Assembly (NCBI GenBank): GCA_030706685.1
Contig: JAUZOA010000014.1
Span: forward strand, 1-64,000
Reading direction: 5' to 3'
Source of the DNA: Bacteroidota bacterium
Lineage (GTDB): Bacteria; Bacteroidota; Bacteroidia; Chitinophagales; Chitinophagaceae
Length of the DNA: 64,000 bases
Shown here: positions 21,397 through 29,132 of the stretch, piece by piece
Numbering within the stretch: the stretch's first letter is position 1
Layout: every line of letters begins with the position of its first letter
Notes under the pieces: model-generated
Databases searched by the model: none
Seen by the model: the letters and a program-made list of their open reading frames with translations, nothing else
Told to the model about the DNA's origin: nothing
Made by a program: the position numbers and the translations under genes

Positions 21397-22887
21397 TTAT
21401 TTGTTATGAAGGTTATTTTCTGCCGCTGAAGGATCCAGCGCGTGCTCACGGAGCAATTTTTTTCTCATATCCTTGCGTTCGTCTTTATATCCTTCCCAGT
21501 CGAATTTCATAAGAAATTCAGTAGCCGCTTTGGCGCCCCGTACAAACATGTCTATCTTATCCTGGTCGCTTAAAAAAAAGTTTAGCCAATTGTAACCTGC
21601 CAGTGGAATAGTCCCGATACCCTTTTGAAAAACTTTATTCTTTAACAAAAAATCCTTGTCGTAATAAAACCGTATTGTATTAAACATTCTGCCGAAATAA
21701 CCCAATAGGCTCCAGTTTTCCGGTTCAGGATCGCTATCCCCGGGCCTGCTGTCGTCAAGGTCAATTCCGAAAGAAGGAAGTCTTGGCGTAATGATCTTTG
21801 GATTATAAAACAGGTTAATGGGAAAGTTGGATAATATTCCGCCATCTACAAAGCGGGCATTAGCCGGAGGGGTGTCTATGCCAAAGGCATCGAGCCATTT
21901 TCTTTTCATCTCTTCACCCTGCGGTATATCATTAATGAAATAAGATTCAAAAAAAACAGGTATAGACATGGACGCCCTGATAAAACCGGCAGGCTGGAGT
22001 GAATCAATATCGTTCCTGAAAAGATTCCACATAGCAGGAAACTGAATTTTATTTTGCGTTACTAATTCAGAAGTAATAAAAGTCACATCTCCCTTCAACC
22101 CCTGTAATCCATCTTCATGATCTACCCGCAAGCGAAGACCCGGTATATCTTCAGCCGCTTTATTCTGCAAATCTGTAACCGTTTTTACCCCATTATCAAT
22201 TAATTGTTTTTTTATCCAGTCATAGAAATAGTCTCCCGGGTTAATACCAAATCCCGCGTTTTTAAGCCTTTTCATTAAACTGAGAATATAAAAGATGAGT
22301 ACGCCGGCCATTAATAGAAAAATACCTGTGATGATAAAGAGAACCATCGTCACGGTGGAAAGCCAGTGAACAGAATGTTGCCAGCCAAGAAAAATAAAAT
22401 CACCTGCCAGCAGGATGATGAGCGTTGCAATAATACCCGTCATCCATTTTTTTATTTTAGCTGAAAAATCGCCATGGGTAATGAAGTTCCGGATTATCCA
22501 GCGTGCGGCAGGGTGCCCGTCTACCAGGTCAAAAAAATTAAGTTTACAAATAGCATCCAATACCCTTGTCGACTTGGCATCTTCTTTTTTCCCGATTACC
22601 GTCATCAGGGCTGTATTAATAGCGCCGGCGCTTGTACCGGCAAGCCGGATAAAACGTATACCCATTTCTTCCAGTATATACGTATACCCTACCAACGCGA
22701 TACCCAGGACACCTCCTCCTTTTTGAACAAGGTTTACGTATTGATGATTATCGCCATCCACTACATCTGAAACAACCAGGGGCTTGGCTCCCGCTGGAAA
22801 TGCCGATTTCAGGCTATCAATACATTTTACTACTTCGTTATTTTTGATAAAGTCGTCAATGGTGAGCTTTGCTGTTCCATTTGCCAT
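21397..22887 (-). CDS. Patatin-like phospholipase with two inserted TM helices
   Basis: A 496-residue lipid acyl hydrolase of the patatin family. The oxyanion loop is KGGGVLGIALVG (~57-68), the nucleophile Ser86 is in AGTSAGAI and the catalytic Asp348 is in FVDGGILSNFP. Between the elbow and the Asp half lies a membrane insertion (~145-205: GIIATLIILLAGDFIFLGW and VTMVLFIITGIFLLMAGVLI), which would anchor the enzyme in a membrane. There is no signal peptide. It follows the NlpC/P60-like gene and precedes a TM protein by 9 bp. Bacterial patatins can be toxins, effectors or lipid-remodelling enzymes; the cluster context hints at the former but does not prove it. Confidence 0.88.
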   Translation of the reverse strand: MANGTAKLTIDDFIKNNEVVKCIDSLKSAFPAGAKPLVVSDVVDGDNHQYVNLVQKGGGVLGIALVGYTYILEEMGIRFIRLAGTSAGAINTALMTVIGKKEDAKSTRVLDAICKLNFFDLVDGHPAARWIIRNFITHGDFSAKIKKWMTGIIATLIILLAGDFIFLGWQHSVHWLSTVTMVLFIITGIFLLMAGVLIFYILSLMKRLKNAGFGINPGDYFYDWIKKQLIDNGVKTVTDLQNKAAEDIPGLRLRVDHEDGLQGLKGDVTFITSELVTQNKIQFPAMWNLFRNDIDSLQPAGFIRASMSIPVFFESYFINDIPQGEEMKRKWLDAFGIDTPPANARFVDGGILSNFPINLFYNPKIITPRLPSFGIDLDDSRPGDSDPEPENWSLLGYFGRMFNTIRFYYDKDFLLKNKVFQKGIGTIPLAGYNWLNFFLSDQDKIDMFVRGAKAATEFLMKFDWEGYKDERKDMRKKLLREHALDPSAAENNLHNK

Positions 22888-22910
22888 ATAGGATAGTTTA
22901 AAAAGAGTTC

Positions 22911-22929
22911 CATCTTGCCGGCTAAGATG
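22911..22929 (-). terminator. Hairpin between the NlpC/P60-like and patatin genes
   Basis: CATCTT (22911-22916) and AAGATG (22924-22929) form a perfect 6-bp stem around GCCGGCT. On the minus strand it is followed by GAACTCTTTTT, so it looks like a weak or partial terminator just 24 bp before the patatin start. Confidence 0.4.
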
Positions 22930-22987
22930 GGGTATTGTTTATATTTTCTCAGGGATCCGGATCACTAAACTGCAAACTAAAGCCGGA

Positions 22988-23017
22988 ATTATATTGAATT
23001 TTTTTATTCAATATAAT
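22988..23017. repeat. AT-rich 12-bp inverted repeat after the NlpC/P60-like gene
   Basis: ATTATATTGAAT and ATTCAATATAAT form a perfect 12-bp dyad around six T. It lies 5 bp past the stop of the NlpC/P60-like gene. It could stabilise the mRNA end or bind a protein; no T-run follows on the minus strand. Confidence 0.5.
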
Positions 23018-23022
23018 AATTC

Positions 23023-23751
23023 TTACAATACTACACCTAAGGCAGCAGCGGTTTGCGCACCCACCTCCCCGTCAACCAATAGGCCTTTTTGCTTTTGGAA
23101 CGCGATAACAGCTTTTGCTGTTTCATTTCCATATTTACTATCTATGCCGTGCGGATCAAAGCCGGCATTTAATAACGCCCTTTGTATTTCTCCGACTTTT
23201 AAGGAAGTCATAATGGGAGTTGATACACAGAATATCGTCGTATGGGGAGGCTCTACCGGAACAACGGGTAATGCTTCATAAGAAACACCCGGTACCCGTA
23301 TCCCAATATCCCACCGGCGGTTAGCTATCTTACCTTTTATTACACCATCATTATGGCTATGCGCTTCTACTGTACCGCCCATACCATCGCATACGACTAT
23401 ATGGCCTCCCAATGCCGGTACGGCTGTTCTTAATAATAAGGCGCCCGGCGCAGAAGCCGCCTCTTCTACAGACACAATATTTCCCAAACTATGAGCGTCC
23501 CGTTCAAAGAAACCGGTGAAGGCATTCGCTGTAGCAGGGTTCTGTGCATTATTTTCACAGCCATAAAGTTTACCAGTGGTTTGAAAAATTAGCCAGGAAA
23601 CAAATTCGGCGCAATCCCAGGGGCCGTGGAAAAGAGGGTCATTCTTAGGAGCCAATGCCCCGAAGATATAAGGATCACCGACACGGGTGTTGCCGAGGGC
23701 TACCAGTTGCTGGCCGGTTGCTGTAGTGGATGTAGTTGAGACTGACATCAT
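23023..23751 (-). CDS. NlpC/P60-like cysteine hydrolase with peptidoglycan-binding tail
   Basis: A 242-residue predicted peptidoglycan hydrolase. The N-terminal domain (~12-155) has the papain-like pattern of NlpC/P60 or CHAP enzymes: Cys47 in PWDCAEFVSWL and His116 in LGGHIVVCDGMGG, with AHSHNDGV after it. A proline-rich linker (LPVVPVEPPH) leads to a PG_binding_1-type three-helix domain (~180-242: VGEIQRALLNAGFDPHGIDS...AVIAFQKQKGLLVDG). There is no signal peptide, which is odd for a cell-wall enzyme. The start is one of two adjacent ATG codons (23751/23748); the longer frame upstream has no homology-like content. Neighbours: small helical protein 55 bp upstream, patatin downstream. Confidence 0.82.
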   Translation of the reverse strand: MMSVSTTSTTATGQQLVALGNTRVGDPYIFGALAPKNDPLFHGPWDCAEFVSWLIFQTTGKLYGCENNAQNPATANAFTGFFERDAHSLGNIVSVEEAASAPGALLLRTAVPALGGHIVVCDGMGGTVEAHSHNDGVIKGKIANRRWDIGIRVPGVSYEALPVVPVEPPHTTIFCVSTPIMTSLKVGEIQRALLNAGFDPHGIDSKYGNETAKAVIAFQKQKGLLVDGEVGAQTAAALGVVL

Positions 23752-23806
23752 AAAGATTTTAAAAGTGAAAGAATTTTGTTTAGAATAATATCTCAAAAAC
23801 CCGGGT

Positions 23807-24139
23807 CTAAATCAATGGAAAACCGAGGGCCGCGTTTACAGCGGTTTTTACAGCATCTAATACAGCATTAATCGCAGCTTCTGCTGCCAGCAATCCAAGC
23901 CCTTCTTCTGATAGTAAAACAGTTTTCAGAGCGTTTTTCTGCATGTCCACCAATAGGTTTGCTTGTTCGGGTGTGATTGTTCCGTCAATCCTCATTTGCT
24001 CAATATCTATAAGATTGTGAGCAAGAGTTTTAAGAGACGTAGTTGCAAGGTTACTTATGGCAGGCCAGTTACCGGCAAGACTATCCTTTGCCGCGTTAAC
24101 CATATTACCGAGAAGTACGTTAAAATCTAATTTTGCCAT
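23807..24139 (-). CDS. Small Ala-rich helical protein, unknown
   Basis: A 110-residue protein I do not recognise. It looks almost fully helical: an amphipathic N-terminal half, a central DGTITPEQANLLVDMQK turn and an Ala-rich amphipathic C-terminal helix (GLGLLAAEAAINAVLDAVK) ending hydrophobic (ALGFPLI). There is no signal peptide and no Cys. It sits between the lipoprotein-like gene (30 bp) and the NlpC/P60-like gene (55 bp), so it is probably co-transcribed. The C-terminal helix could associate with membranes or form oligomers, but function is unknown. Confidence 0.6.
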   Translation of the reverse strand: MAKLDFNVLLGNMVNAAKDSLAGNWPAISNLATTSLKTLAHNLIDIEQMRIDGTITPEQANLLVDMQKNALKTVLLSEEGLGLLAAEAAINAVLDAVKTAVNAALGFPLI

Positions 24140-24169
24140 GATCTTTATTTTAAAGTCAATTAATTACTG

Positions 24170-24631
24170 TCAATTGGTGTTTTTCTGTCTTTTAAGCCCG
24201 TTTTGTAAAGATGTCATCGCTGAAAACTGAACCTGGAAAGTAGAATCTATTATTTGAACCGGTTTAATACTTGTAAATCCGATTTTGTTAAATGCTTCCA
24301 TATCCTGGATATTTTTTCCCAATAATTCAATTTGCTGGCTGATTATTTTATACTTTGGTAATGAATTGACCCGTATTACCAGGCTCTTAATTTCGCCTTC
24401 TATATTGTCGTAAGTTCCTTTCAGGTTTTCGTATTTATTATCATTGGGCGTATTGTTTGCAATATTTTTTTCGATTTTTACCAACAACGTAGAGACTTCC
24501 GTTTGAATCTGTTGAATACTTTGGTCAGTGACCTGATCATATGCTCCTATAAGCATTACATGACAGCTTGCGAACATCGCCAGGAAAATTAAAATAAGTG
24601 CCCGGTTTTTTTGAAATAGCTTTAAAGACAT
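24170..24631 (-). CDS. Small putative lipoprotein or membrane-anchored helical protein
   Basis: A 153-residue protein of unknown family. The N-terminus (KNRALILIFLAMFASC) reads as a signal or anchor with a lipobox-like F-A-S-C at Cys23. The rest (~35-150) is charged and helical with coiled-coil character (STLLVKIEKNIANN, SQQIELLGKNIQDMEAF). It is the first gene of the run lipoprotein - helical protein - NlpC/P60 - patatin - TM protein, preceded by a conserved upstream element at 24651-24690. It may be a surface or periplasmic partner; that is inference. Confidence 0.55.
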   Translation of the reverse strand: MSLKLFQKNRALILIFLAMFASCHVMLIGAYDQVTDQSIQQIQTEVSTLLVKIEKNIANNTPNDNKYENLKGTYDNIEGEIKSLVIRVNSLPKYKIISQQIELLGKNIQDMEAFNKIGFTSIKPVQIIDSTFQVQFSAMTSLQNGLKRQKNTN

Positions 24632-24650
24632 GATTGGTGTTTTTATCTTT

Positions 24651-24690
24651 CGCTTACTCTACATCCCGTTTTCAGCTTCCCGGTGCTTAC
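24651..24690 (-). promoter_or_regulatory. Shared upstream element, copy 1
   Basis: On the plus strand it reads GCTTACTCT-acat-CCCGTTTTCAG followed by CTTCCCGG. It lies 20-59 bp before the start of the lipoprotein-like gene. It matches the copies at 25360-25402 and 26241-26277 in sequence, orientation and distance to the start codon. Confidence 0.6.
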
Positions 24691-24730
24691 TATTTTAATA
24701 AGGGTGTTCAGCAATTGGCCCTTTTATCGG

Positions 24731-25345
24731 TTATTTATTCTCTGTTGATTTCATGGCAGCATAGGTTCCTGCGCTCAGGCCCAGCAGTATTAAATTATTA
24801 TTTGTAATGATGGGTATAATCGCATCAATAATCGAAGATGAAGCCTTGGTAGTTGCCAGGGGAATAGTAACAACTGTCTTGTAAATAAACCATATCCCAA
24901 AAACAAGATTAAAAATGAATGCCTGGAAGCGATGAATACTTACCCCCGTTTTATCCGATAAAATGTCCAGCCAAAAACCTGAACTTGGCAGGTCTACGTT
25001 TAATGTTTGAGGTGGACCAGCGGGAGGAGGATTTGCACTGGCTACTGTAAAATTGGCCCTGTCTGAAATATCGATGATTCTTGCAGAAGCGGTAGTCAGG
25101 GAGCCAATACCCAGTAATATTAATGTAGAGGAATCAAAAGTGGGTATCTTCCCCGATGCGATAATAATGCTGATAAAGGAAGCCAGTACGATAAAAGTCC
25201 ACCATACCAACTGTAATCTTGAAAAACTGTAAGGTTTAGGTTTTGCAGTACTTGCGTCATATATAATGCCATAGCCCTTTTGTAAAAAAACAGCAAGAAG
25301 GAATAACCCTGCAAAAACAAACAAATAAATTAATTTGGGGTTCAT
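24731..25345 (-). CDS. Four-TM membrane protein of unknown function
   Basis: A 204-residue integral membrane protein I do not recognise. Hydrophobic helices are at ~5-22, 47-65, 137-158 and 178-197, with a loop (~90-125) containing the proline-rich ANPPPAGPPQ. The ATG at 25345 is preferred over a TTG two codons upstream. It has its own copy of the shared upstream element (25360-25402) and therefore probably its own transcript, between the C1A peptidase gene and the hydrolase operon. Confidence 0.65.
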   Translation of the reverse strand: MNPKLIYLFVFAGLFLLAVFLQKGYGIIYDASTAKPKPYSFSRLQLVWWTFIVLASFISIIIASGKIPTFDSSTLILLGIGSLTTASARIIDISDRANFTVASANPPPAGPPQTLNVDLPSSGFWLDILSDKTGVSIHRFQAFIFNLVFGIWFIYKTVVTIPLATTKASSSIIDAIIPIITNNNLILLGLSAGTYAAMKSTENK

Positions 25346-25359
25346 GAGCAATTTTTTTT

Positions 25360-25402
25360 GCCTACTCTTTAACCCGGATTTTCGGCATACTCCGTTTTCG
25401 GT
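25360..25402 (-). promoter_or_regulatory. Shared upstream element, copy 2 (tandem)
   Basis: The plus strand carries two half-copies in tandem: GCCTACTCT...CCGGATTTTCGG, then GCATACTCCGTTTTCGG. The core CCG-TTTT-CGG is itself a dyad. It lies 15-57 bp before the four-TM protein start. Confidence 0.6.
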
Positions 25403-25428
25403 TTATCTTTTTTATTTTATTGCCAAAA

Positions 25429-26223
25429 TCATTTCTTCCCCTTTTTCTTCACCGCCGGATTTTCTTCCACGATTCTTATTGTCCAGAAATCATCCGATAA
25501 ATTCCCGTCCATCAAATAATCATAAGGCATCGTGAAATAACCGCTCAATCCCCAGCCCGTGCCCCAGCTATTGCGGATAATAAATCGTTTCGAACTGTCA
25601 TTATATCCTACGGCTAATACTGCATGACCGCCTACTACCTTTTCACCATTGCCCGGCATATTCAACTTACCGGAAGTAGCCACTTCCTGGCTTTCGAATG
25701 ATTCGTAAACGGTGAATCCAAATACAAAGGGATAGCCTGCCGCCAGGCAGCCTTTCATCTGGTTGAGCGTCCGGGTGACACGTTGGTAGGATAATACCTG
25801 GTGTGTCAGCGCCGCGGTGTAAGCCTGGTCGGGTGGCTTTTGCGCGAATTTGCTGATAATATAAGGCCATAGGGCTTCGGGACAGGCGCCCTGTGTGTTT
25901 ACACTTTTGACCCCGTCACGGATTTGCGCGCCATTGTCGTTATTTACAGAATTTTCCATTACTCTTTCATTATAATAAATGAATAAGCGCGATGGAATAA
26001 AAGCTGCTGCTTTTTGTTTCATCAACTCAAATTCAAAAGCAGCGCCGATCGCATTGGCAGTGCAACTTCCTAATTGGCCCTGGTCATAAACAGGCGGGCA
26101 ATTCTTCCGCAGGTCGGTTTTTGCCGGCAGTTTTTTTATAAATGCCGCTGGGGCTCTATATTGAAAATCTCTGTGATCCGGCAAATCCGGCTGCCAGCCA
26201 TAGCGGGAAATTTTTCGTATCAT
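25429..26223 (-). CDS. Papain-family (C1A) cysteine peptidase without signal peptide
   Basis: A 264-residue C1A peptidase. The triad is intact: Cys54 in YDQGQLGSCTANAIG, His200 in VGGHAVLAVGYND and Asn218 in IIRNSWGTGWG. A short N-terminal segment (~1-45, RYGWQPDLPDHRDFQY...) precedes the catalytic domain, as in bacterial one-domain C1A enzymes, and the C-terminus is basic (KKKGKK). The ATG at 26223 is preferred; the longer upstream frame reads through a promoter element. There is no secretion signal, although most members act outside the cell. It is divergent from the 118-residue protein gene, with the shared upstream element 18 bp before the start. Confidence 0.85.
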   Translation of the reverse strand: MIRKISRYGWQPDLPDHRDFQYRAPAAFIKKLPAKTDLRKNCPPVYDQGQLGSCTANAIGAAFEFELMKQKAAAFIPSRLFIYYNERVMENSVNNDNGAQIRDGVKSVNTQGACPEALWPYIISKFAQKPPDQAYTAALTHQVLSYQRVTRTLNQMKGCLAAGYPFVFGFTVYESFESQEVATSGKLNMPGNGEKVVGGHAVLAVGYNDSSKRFIIRNSWGTGWGLSGYFTMPYDYLMDGNLSDDFWTIRIVEENPAVKKKGKK

Positions 26224-26240
26224 AATTTTAATTTTATAAT

Positions 26241-26277
26241 TGCCTACTCTGATCCGTTTTCGGCTTCCCGGTTTTCG
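26241..26277 (-). promoter_or_regulatory. Shared upstream element, copy 3
   Basis: The plus strand reads GCCTACTCT-gat-CCGTTTTCGG followed by CTTCCCGGTTTTCG, 18-54 bp before the C1A peptidase start. Best conserved copy of the three. Confidence 0.6.
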
Positions 26278-26718
26278 TTTATATAAAATGTCATGATTAT
26301 TTCTTATCGCTCCGCCCGGTAACAATACATTGTCATCGCGCAATGATTAACTATAGCAACCAGCACAAATAAAGTTTTTCTTTTAAAAAAAATCCGAGTG
26401 ATAACCGGTGGTGTTTTATTAAGGGAAGGATCGGCGAAAGAATCTGAAAATACCTGCTGCCTGCAAGGTGTTGCAAGCAACAGGCATTTAATCCGACAGA
26501 CTGGAATTTTCAGGAAGTTCAACGGCTAATAGGTTTCGAAGACCCATATTATAAAGTTGATATTCCTTTGCTCATCAAACAAACGTTCTTTAACCCATTT
26601 TTGCTTACGTTTTTTCACCCTGTTGACTACCGTTTTTTCACCTTTTATTCATCCGGTTTATTGCAAATAGATCAGAGTGTTTTAACTTTTCATAACAAAT
26701 CACCAAATCTCCCATTTT
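26278..26718. promoter_or_regulatory. Divergent control region with two direct repeats
   Basis: About 440 bp between the divergent C1A peptidase and 118-residue protein genes; no gene seen. It contains two direct copies of CGTTTTTTCACC at 26607-26618 and 26630-26641, exactly 23 bp apart, each preceded by TAC or TAC-C. They lie 78-112 bp upstream of the plus-strand start. TAACTTTT near 26681 may be a -7 box. Regulator unknown; the adjacent two-component pair is the obvious candidate. Confidence 0.45.
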
Positions 26719-27075
26719 ATGGCAAACCAACCTATCCCCGTTAGCACGGCTAACGCAATGATCAGCGATTACATTGCTTACATGACAAAACTGGGCGTTG
26801 ACATGAATAACCAGACCCAGAATGTTGCTTTCGACGGCACGATCCTTATGAACTGGCTTGGCACCGTAATGCCTTATGCCGATGAATTGAGAGTATGTAT
26901 GGGACAATATCCTTCCGGCAATGCCCAGGCGGGACGAACGACCGTTATACTCTGGCCATATAAAAATGGTCAACCCGCTACTATGCCTTCCCCACCTATC
27001 GGAGGAAGTGGTGGAATGACTCCTGCCGACGACCAGACTATTGATCCCTTTAATGATGGACATTCACACCCATGA
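26719..27075 (+). CDS. Small soluble protein of unknown function
   Basis: A 118-residue protein I do not recognise. Residues ~1-60 look helical (NAMISDYIAYMTKLGVDMN), ~75-90 have a short strand (RTTVILWPYKNG), and the tail is low-complexity, rich in Pro, Gly, Asp and His (IGGSGGMTPADDQTIDPF ending HSHP). No signal peptide. The stop overlaps the next start (ATGA at 27072-27075), so it is translationally coupled to the multi-TM protein and the two-component genes. It could be a sensor ligand, regulator or structural partner; nothing in the sequence decides. Confidence 0.6.
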   Translation: MANQPIPVSTANAMISDYIAYMTKLGVDMNNQTQNVAFDGTILMNWLGTVMPYADELRVCMGQYPSGNAQAGRTTVILWPYKNGQPATMPSPPIGGSGGMTPADDQTIDPFNDGHSHP

Positions 27076-27716
27076 TGGACACGATCATTGATTTTCTTTA
27101 TTCCGCCAGTATACTGTTTAGTACAGTGATGGCTTTTATTTACCGGAAGTATTTAGGCAGCAGGAAACTTAGTATCCTGCTGCCTTATCTTATATATGTA
27201 TTCATCCAGGAATTGATACTTTGGCTTGCTTACTTTCAAAATTCAATAGTTTATAATATTTACAGACCTATTACTATTCTTGTTTTTTTCTGGATATATT
27301 ACAATATCCCTTTTATGGCGCCTTTGCGCAAGCTGCTTTTGGGTGTTACGATAACATTTCTCGCATTTACCCTGATCGATTATTGTTTTTTTGAATCCAT
27401 TTTTGACCCCAGCAGTTATCTTACCCTGGGCAGGGGGGTTGTTGTCACCTTCTATGGCATATTATTCCTGTTCCGCTATTTTAATCTCGACAATCATGCA
27501 GAAGAAAAATATTGGCGGCCATTAATATGGATCACTTCCTCTGCCGTTATTTTTTATTCTGTCGTCAGTATTTCGCTGAGCTTTCAAAAATACCTGGCAC
27601 CCGACAAGGCTACCGTAGATGGCTTCAATTTATACAATGTGATTCCGCAAGTAATGAGTATTTTCATGTATAGTTGTTTCGGCTATGCCTTTTACCTATG
27701 TCAAAAGAAAAATTAG
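27072..27716 (+). CDS. Multi-TM protein, likely sensor partner of the histidine kinase
   Basis: A 214-residue membrane protein with about six TM helices (~5-23, 33-52, 61-77, 86-107, 120-138, 152-173, and a weaker last one ~193-208). No known domain is recognised. Its start overlaps the stop of the 118-residue gene (ATGA) and its end overlaps the kinase start by 19 bp. This arrangement suggests the TM sensing module and the kinase are made as two coupled proteins. The sensing role is inferred from context only. Confidence 0.65.
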   Translation: MMDTIIDFLYSASILFSTVMAFIYRKYLGSRKLSILLPYLIYVFIQELILWLAYFQNSIVYNIYRPITILVFFWIYYNIPFMAPLRKLLLGVTITFLAFTLIDYCFFESIFDPSSYLTLGRGVVVTFYGILFLFRYFNLDNHAEEKYWRPLIWITSSAVIFYSVVSISLSFQKYLAPDKATVDGFNLYNVIPQVMSIFMYSCFGYAFYLCQKKN

Positions 27717-28480
27717 GTCTTGATTTGTCTATTCTCTTTGCCAGCATCTTTGTTCTGCTGCTGATGGTAGTCGCATTTATGCTTTTTCGCGTTTACCTGA
27801 AAAGAAAAAATAAACTGCTCCTGGAAAAAGAACGCATGAGCATCCAGTTTCAACAAACCCTGCTGCAGTCCAAACTGGAGATCCAGGAACAGACCTTTCA
27901 TGATATCAGCCAGGAACTTCACGACAATATCGGCCAGCTATTAAGCCTCGTAAGCATTCATCTTAATACTCTCGACCCCCTGCACGATACAGATAAGATA
28001 ACCCTGATGGATGAATTGCTGGGAAAGGCTATCACGGACCTTCGTAACCTGAGCCATTCCCTGGATGCCGACTTTATCCGAAATAACGGGTGGACAGGCC
28101 CGGTCCAAAAATTGCTGAATAACCTGCAGAATACCGGGAAATTCACCACGGGTGTACAAATGGATGAAGAACTTCCGGCGCTGGGGAATGAAAAACCGAT
28201 CATTCTCTTCCGGATGATCCAGGAAGTAATCCATAATATCATTAAACATGCAGCCGCAAATACGATATATTTGAAGGCAAAAAAGGAGAATGGCAGGCTG
28301 GTAATCACCATAAAGGACAATGGCAGAGGATTTTCTGATGAGGCAGTTTCTGATGGAGCCGGATTACGTAATTTAGGAAACCGTGCAAAGATGATTGACG
28401 CGGATCTGACCATTAACAGTCAGCCGGGAGAGGGAACACAGGTAATTATTTCTATCAAAACAACTGATAACCTTGGCTAA
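27698..28480 (+). CDS. Histidine kinase, HisKA_3/NarX type
   Basis: A 260-residue sensor kinase of the LuxR-partnered family. One N-terminal TM helix (~9-30) is followed by a coiled region, the dimerisation/phosphoacceptor domain with His75 in SQELHDNIGQLLS, and an HATPase_c domain (~150-258) with N box EVIHNIIKHA, G1 IKDNGRGFSD and G2 GAGLRNLGNRAK. It has no periplasmic sensor domain, consistent with the preceding multi-TM protein supplying it. The ATG at 27698 is chosen; the response regulator starts inside its last codons. It would phosphorylate the regulator encoded next. Confidence 0.88.
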   Translation: MSKEKLGLDLSILFASIFVLLLMVVAFMLFRVYLKRKNKLLLEKERMSIQFQQTLLQSKLEIQEQTFHDISQELHDNIGQLLSLVSIHLNTLDPLHDTDKITLMDELLGKAITDLRNLSHSLDADFIRNNGWTGPVQKLLNNLQNTGKFTTGVQMDEELPALGNEKPIILFRMIQEVIHNIIKHAAANTIYLKAKKENGRLVITIKDNGRGFSDEAVSDGAGLRNLGNRAKMIDADLTINSQPGEGTQVIISIKTTDNLG

Positions 28481-29132
28481 AAGTACTACCCAGATTGCAT
28501 TAGTCGACGATCATATCCTTCTTCGCAACGGGCTTGCTGCGCTGGTGAATTCTTTTGAGGGATATTCGGTCCTGTTTGAAGCGAATAACGGAAAAGAATT
28601 CATCAAACAACTGAAAATCTACCCGGCCCCGCATATTGTACTCCTGGATATAGCTATGCCGGAAATGAATGGTATAGAAACAGCGGCATGGATGAAAGAA
28701 AATTTACCGGCAGCAAAAATATTGGTCCTGAGCGTTACCGACAGTGAAGCGGTTATTATCAGCATGCTTAAATATGGCGCACGGGGCTATATCCTGAAAA
28801 ACAGCAAACCCGCTGTTTTTAAACAGGCACTTGACAGCATCCGCGATTCAGGCTTTTACATGAATGAACTCGTCAGTAATAAAATGCTGACCTATGTGAC
28901 CCAGGAAGATAAAGGAAAAGAAACCTACCTTATTTCGCAGTTGACAGAAAATGAAATCACTTTTCTCCAGTTGTCCTGCACCGAAATGACGTATAAGCAA
29001 ATTGCTGAAAAAATGCGCGTAAGTCCCCGCACCATAGATGGGTACCGCGATCATCTTTTAAAAAAATTAAATGTGCAATCCCGCGTCGGGCTGGTCATCT
29101 TTGCTATTAAATACGGTCTTTACGAACTATAA
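28473..29132 (+). CDS. Response regulator, NarL/LuxR type
   Basis: A 219-residue DNA-binding regulator. The receiver domain (~6-125) has acidic residues VDD, phosphoacceptor Asp59 in VLLDIAMPEMNG and Lys in YILKNSKP. The LuxR helix-turn-helix is at ~150-215 (MTYKQIAEKMRVSPRTIDGYR). The only start that keeps the full receiver is a TTG at 28473, overlapping the kinase stop, which implies translational coupling. It is the obvious candidate to bind the shared element upstream of the divergent hydrolase genes. Its 3' end overlaps the convergent tgt gene by 6 bp. Confidence 0.9.
   Translation: MAKSTTQIALVDDHILLRNGLAALVNSFEGYSVLFEANNGKEFIKQLKIYPAPHIVLLDIAMPEMNGIETAAWMKENLPAAKILVLSVTDSEAVIISMLKYGARGYILKNSKPAVFKQALDSIRDSGFYMNELVSNKMLTYVTQEDKGKETYLISQLTENEITFLQLSCTEMTYKQIAEKMRVSPRTIDGYRDHLLKKLNVQSRVGLVIFAIKYGLYEL

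Noticed and set aside
20707-26223. Prophage or tailocin remnant
   Set aside because: No integrase, capsid, tail or portal gene; the hydrolases alone do not support a phage.
20707-29132. Type VI secretion effector island
   Set aside because: No VgrG, Hcp, PAAR or sheath gene in the window; effector-like domains only.
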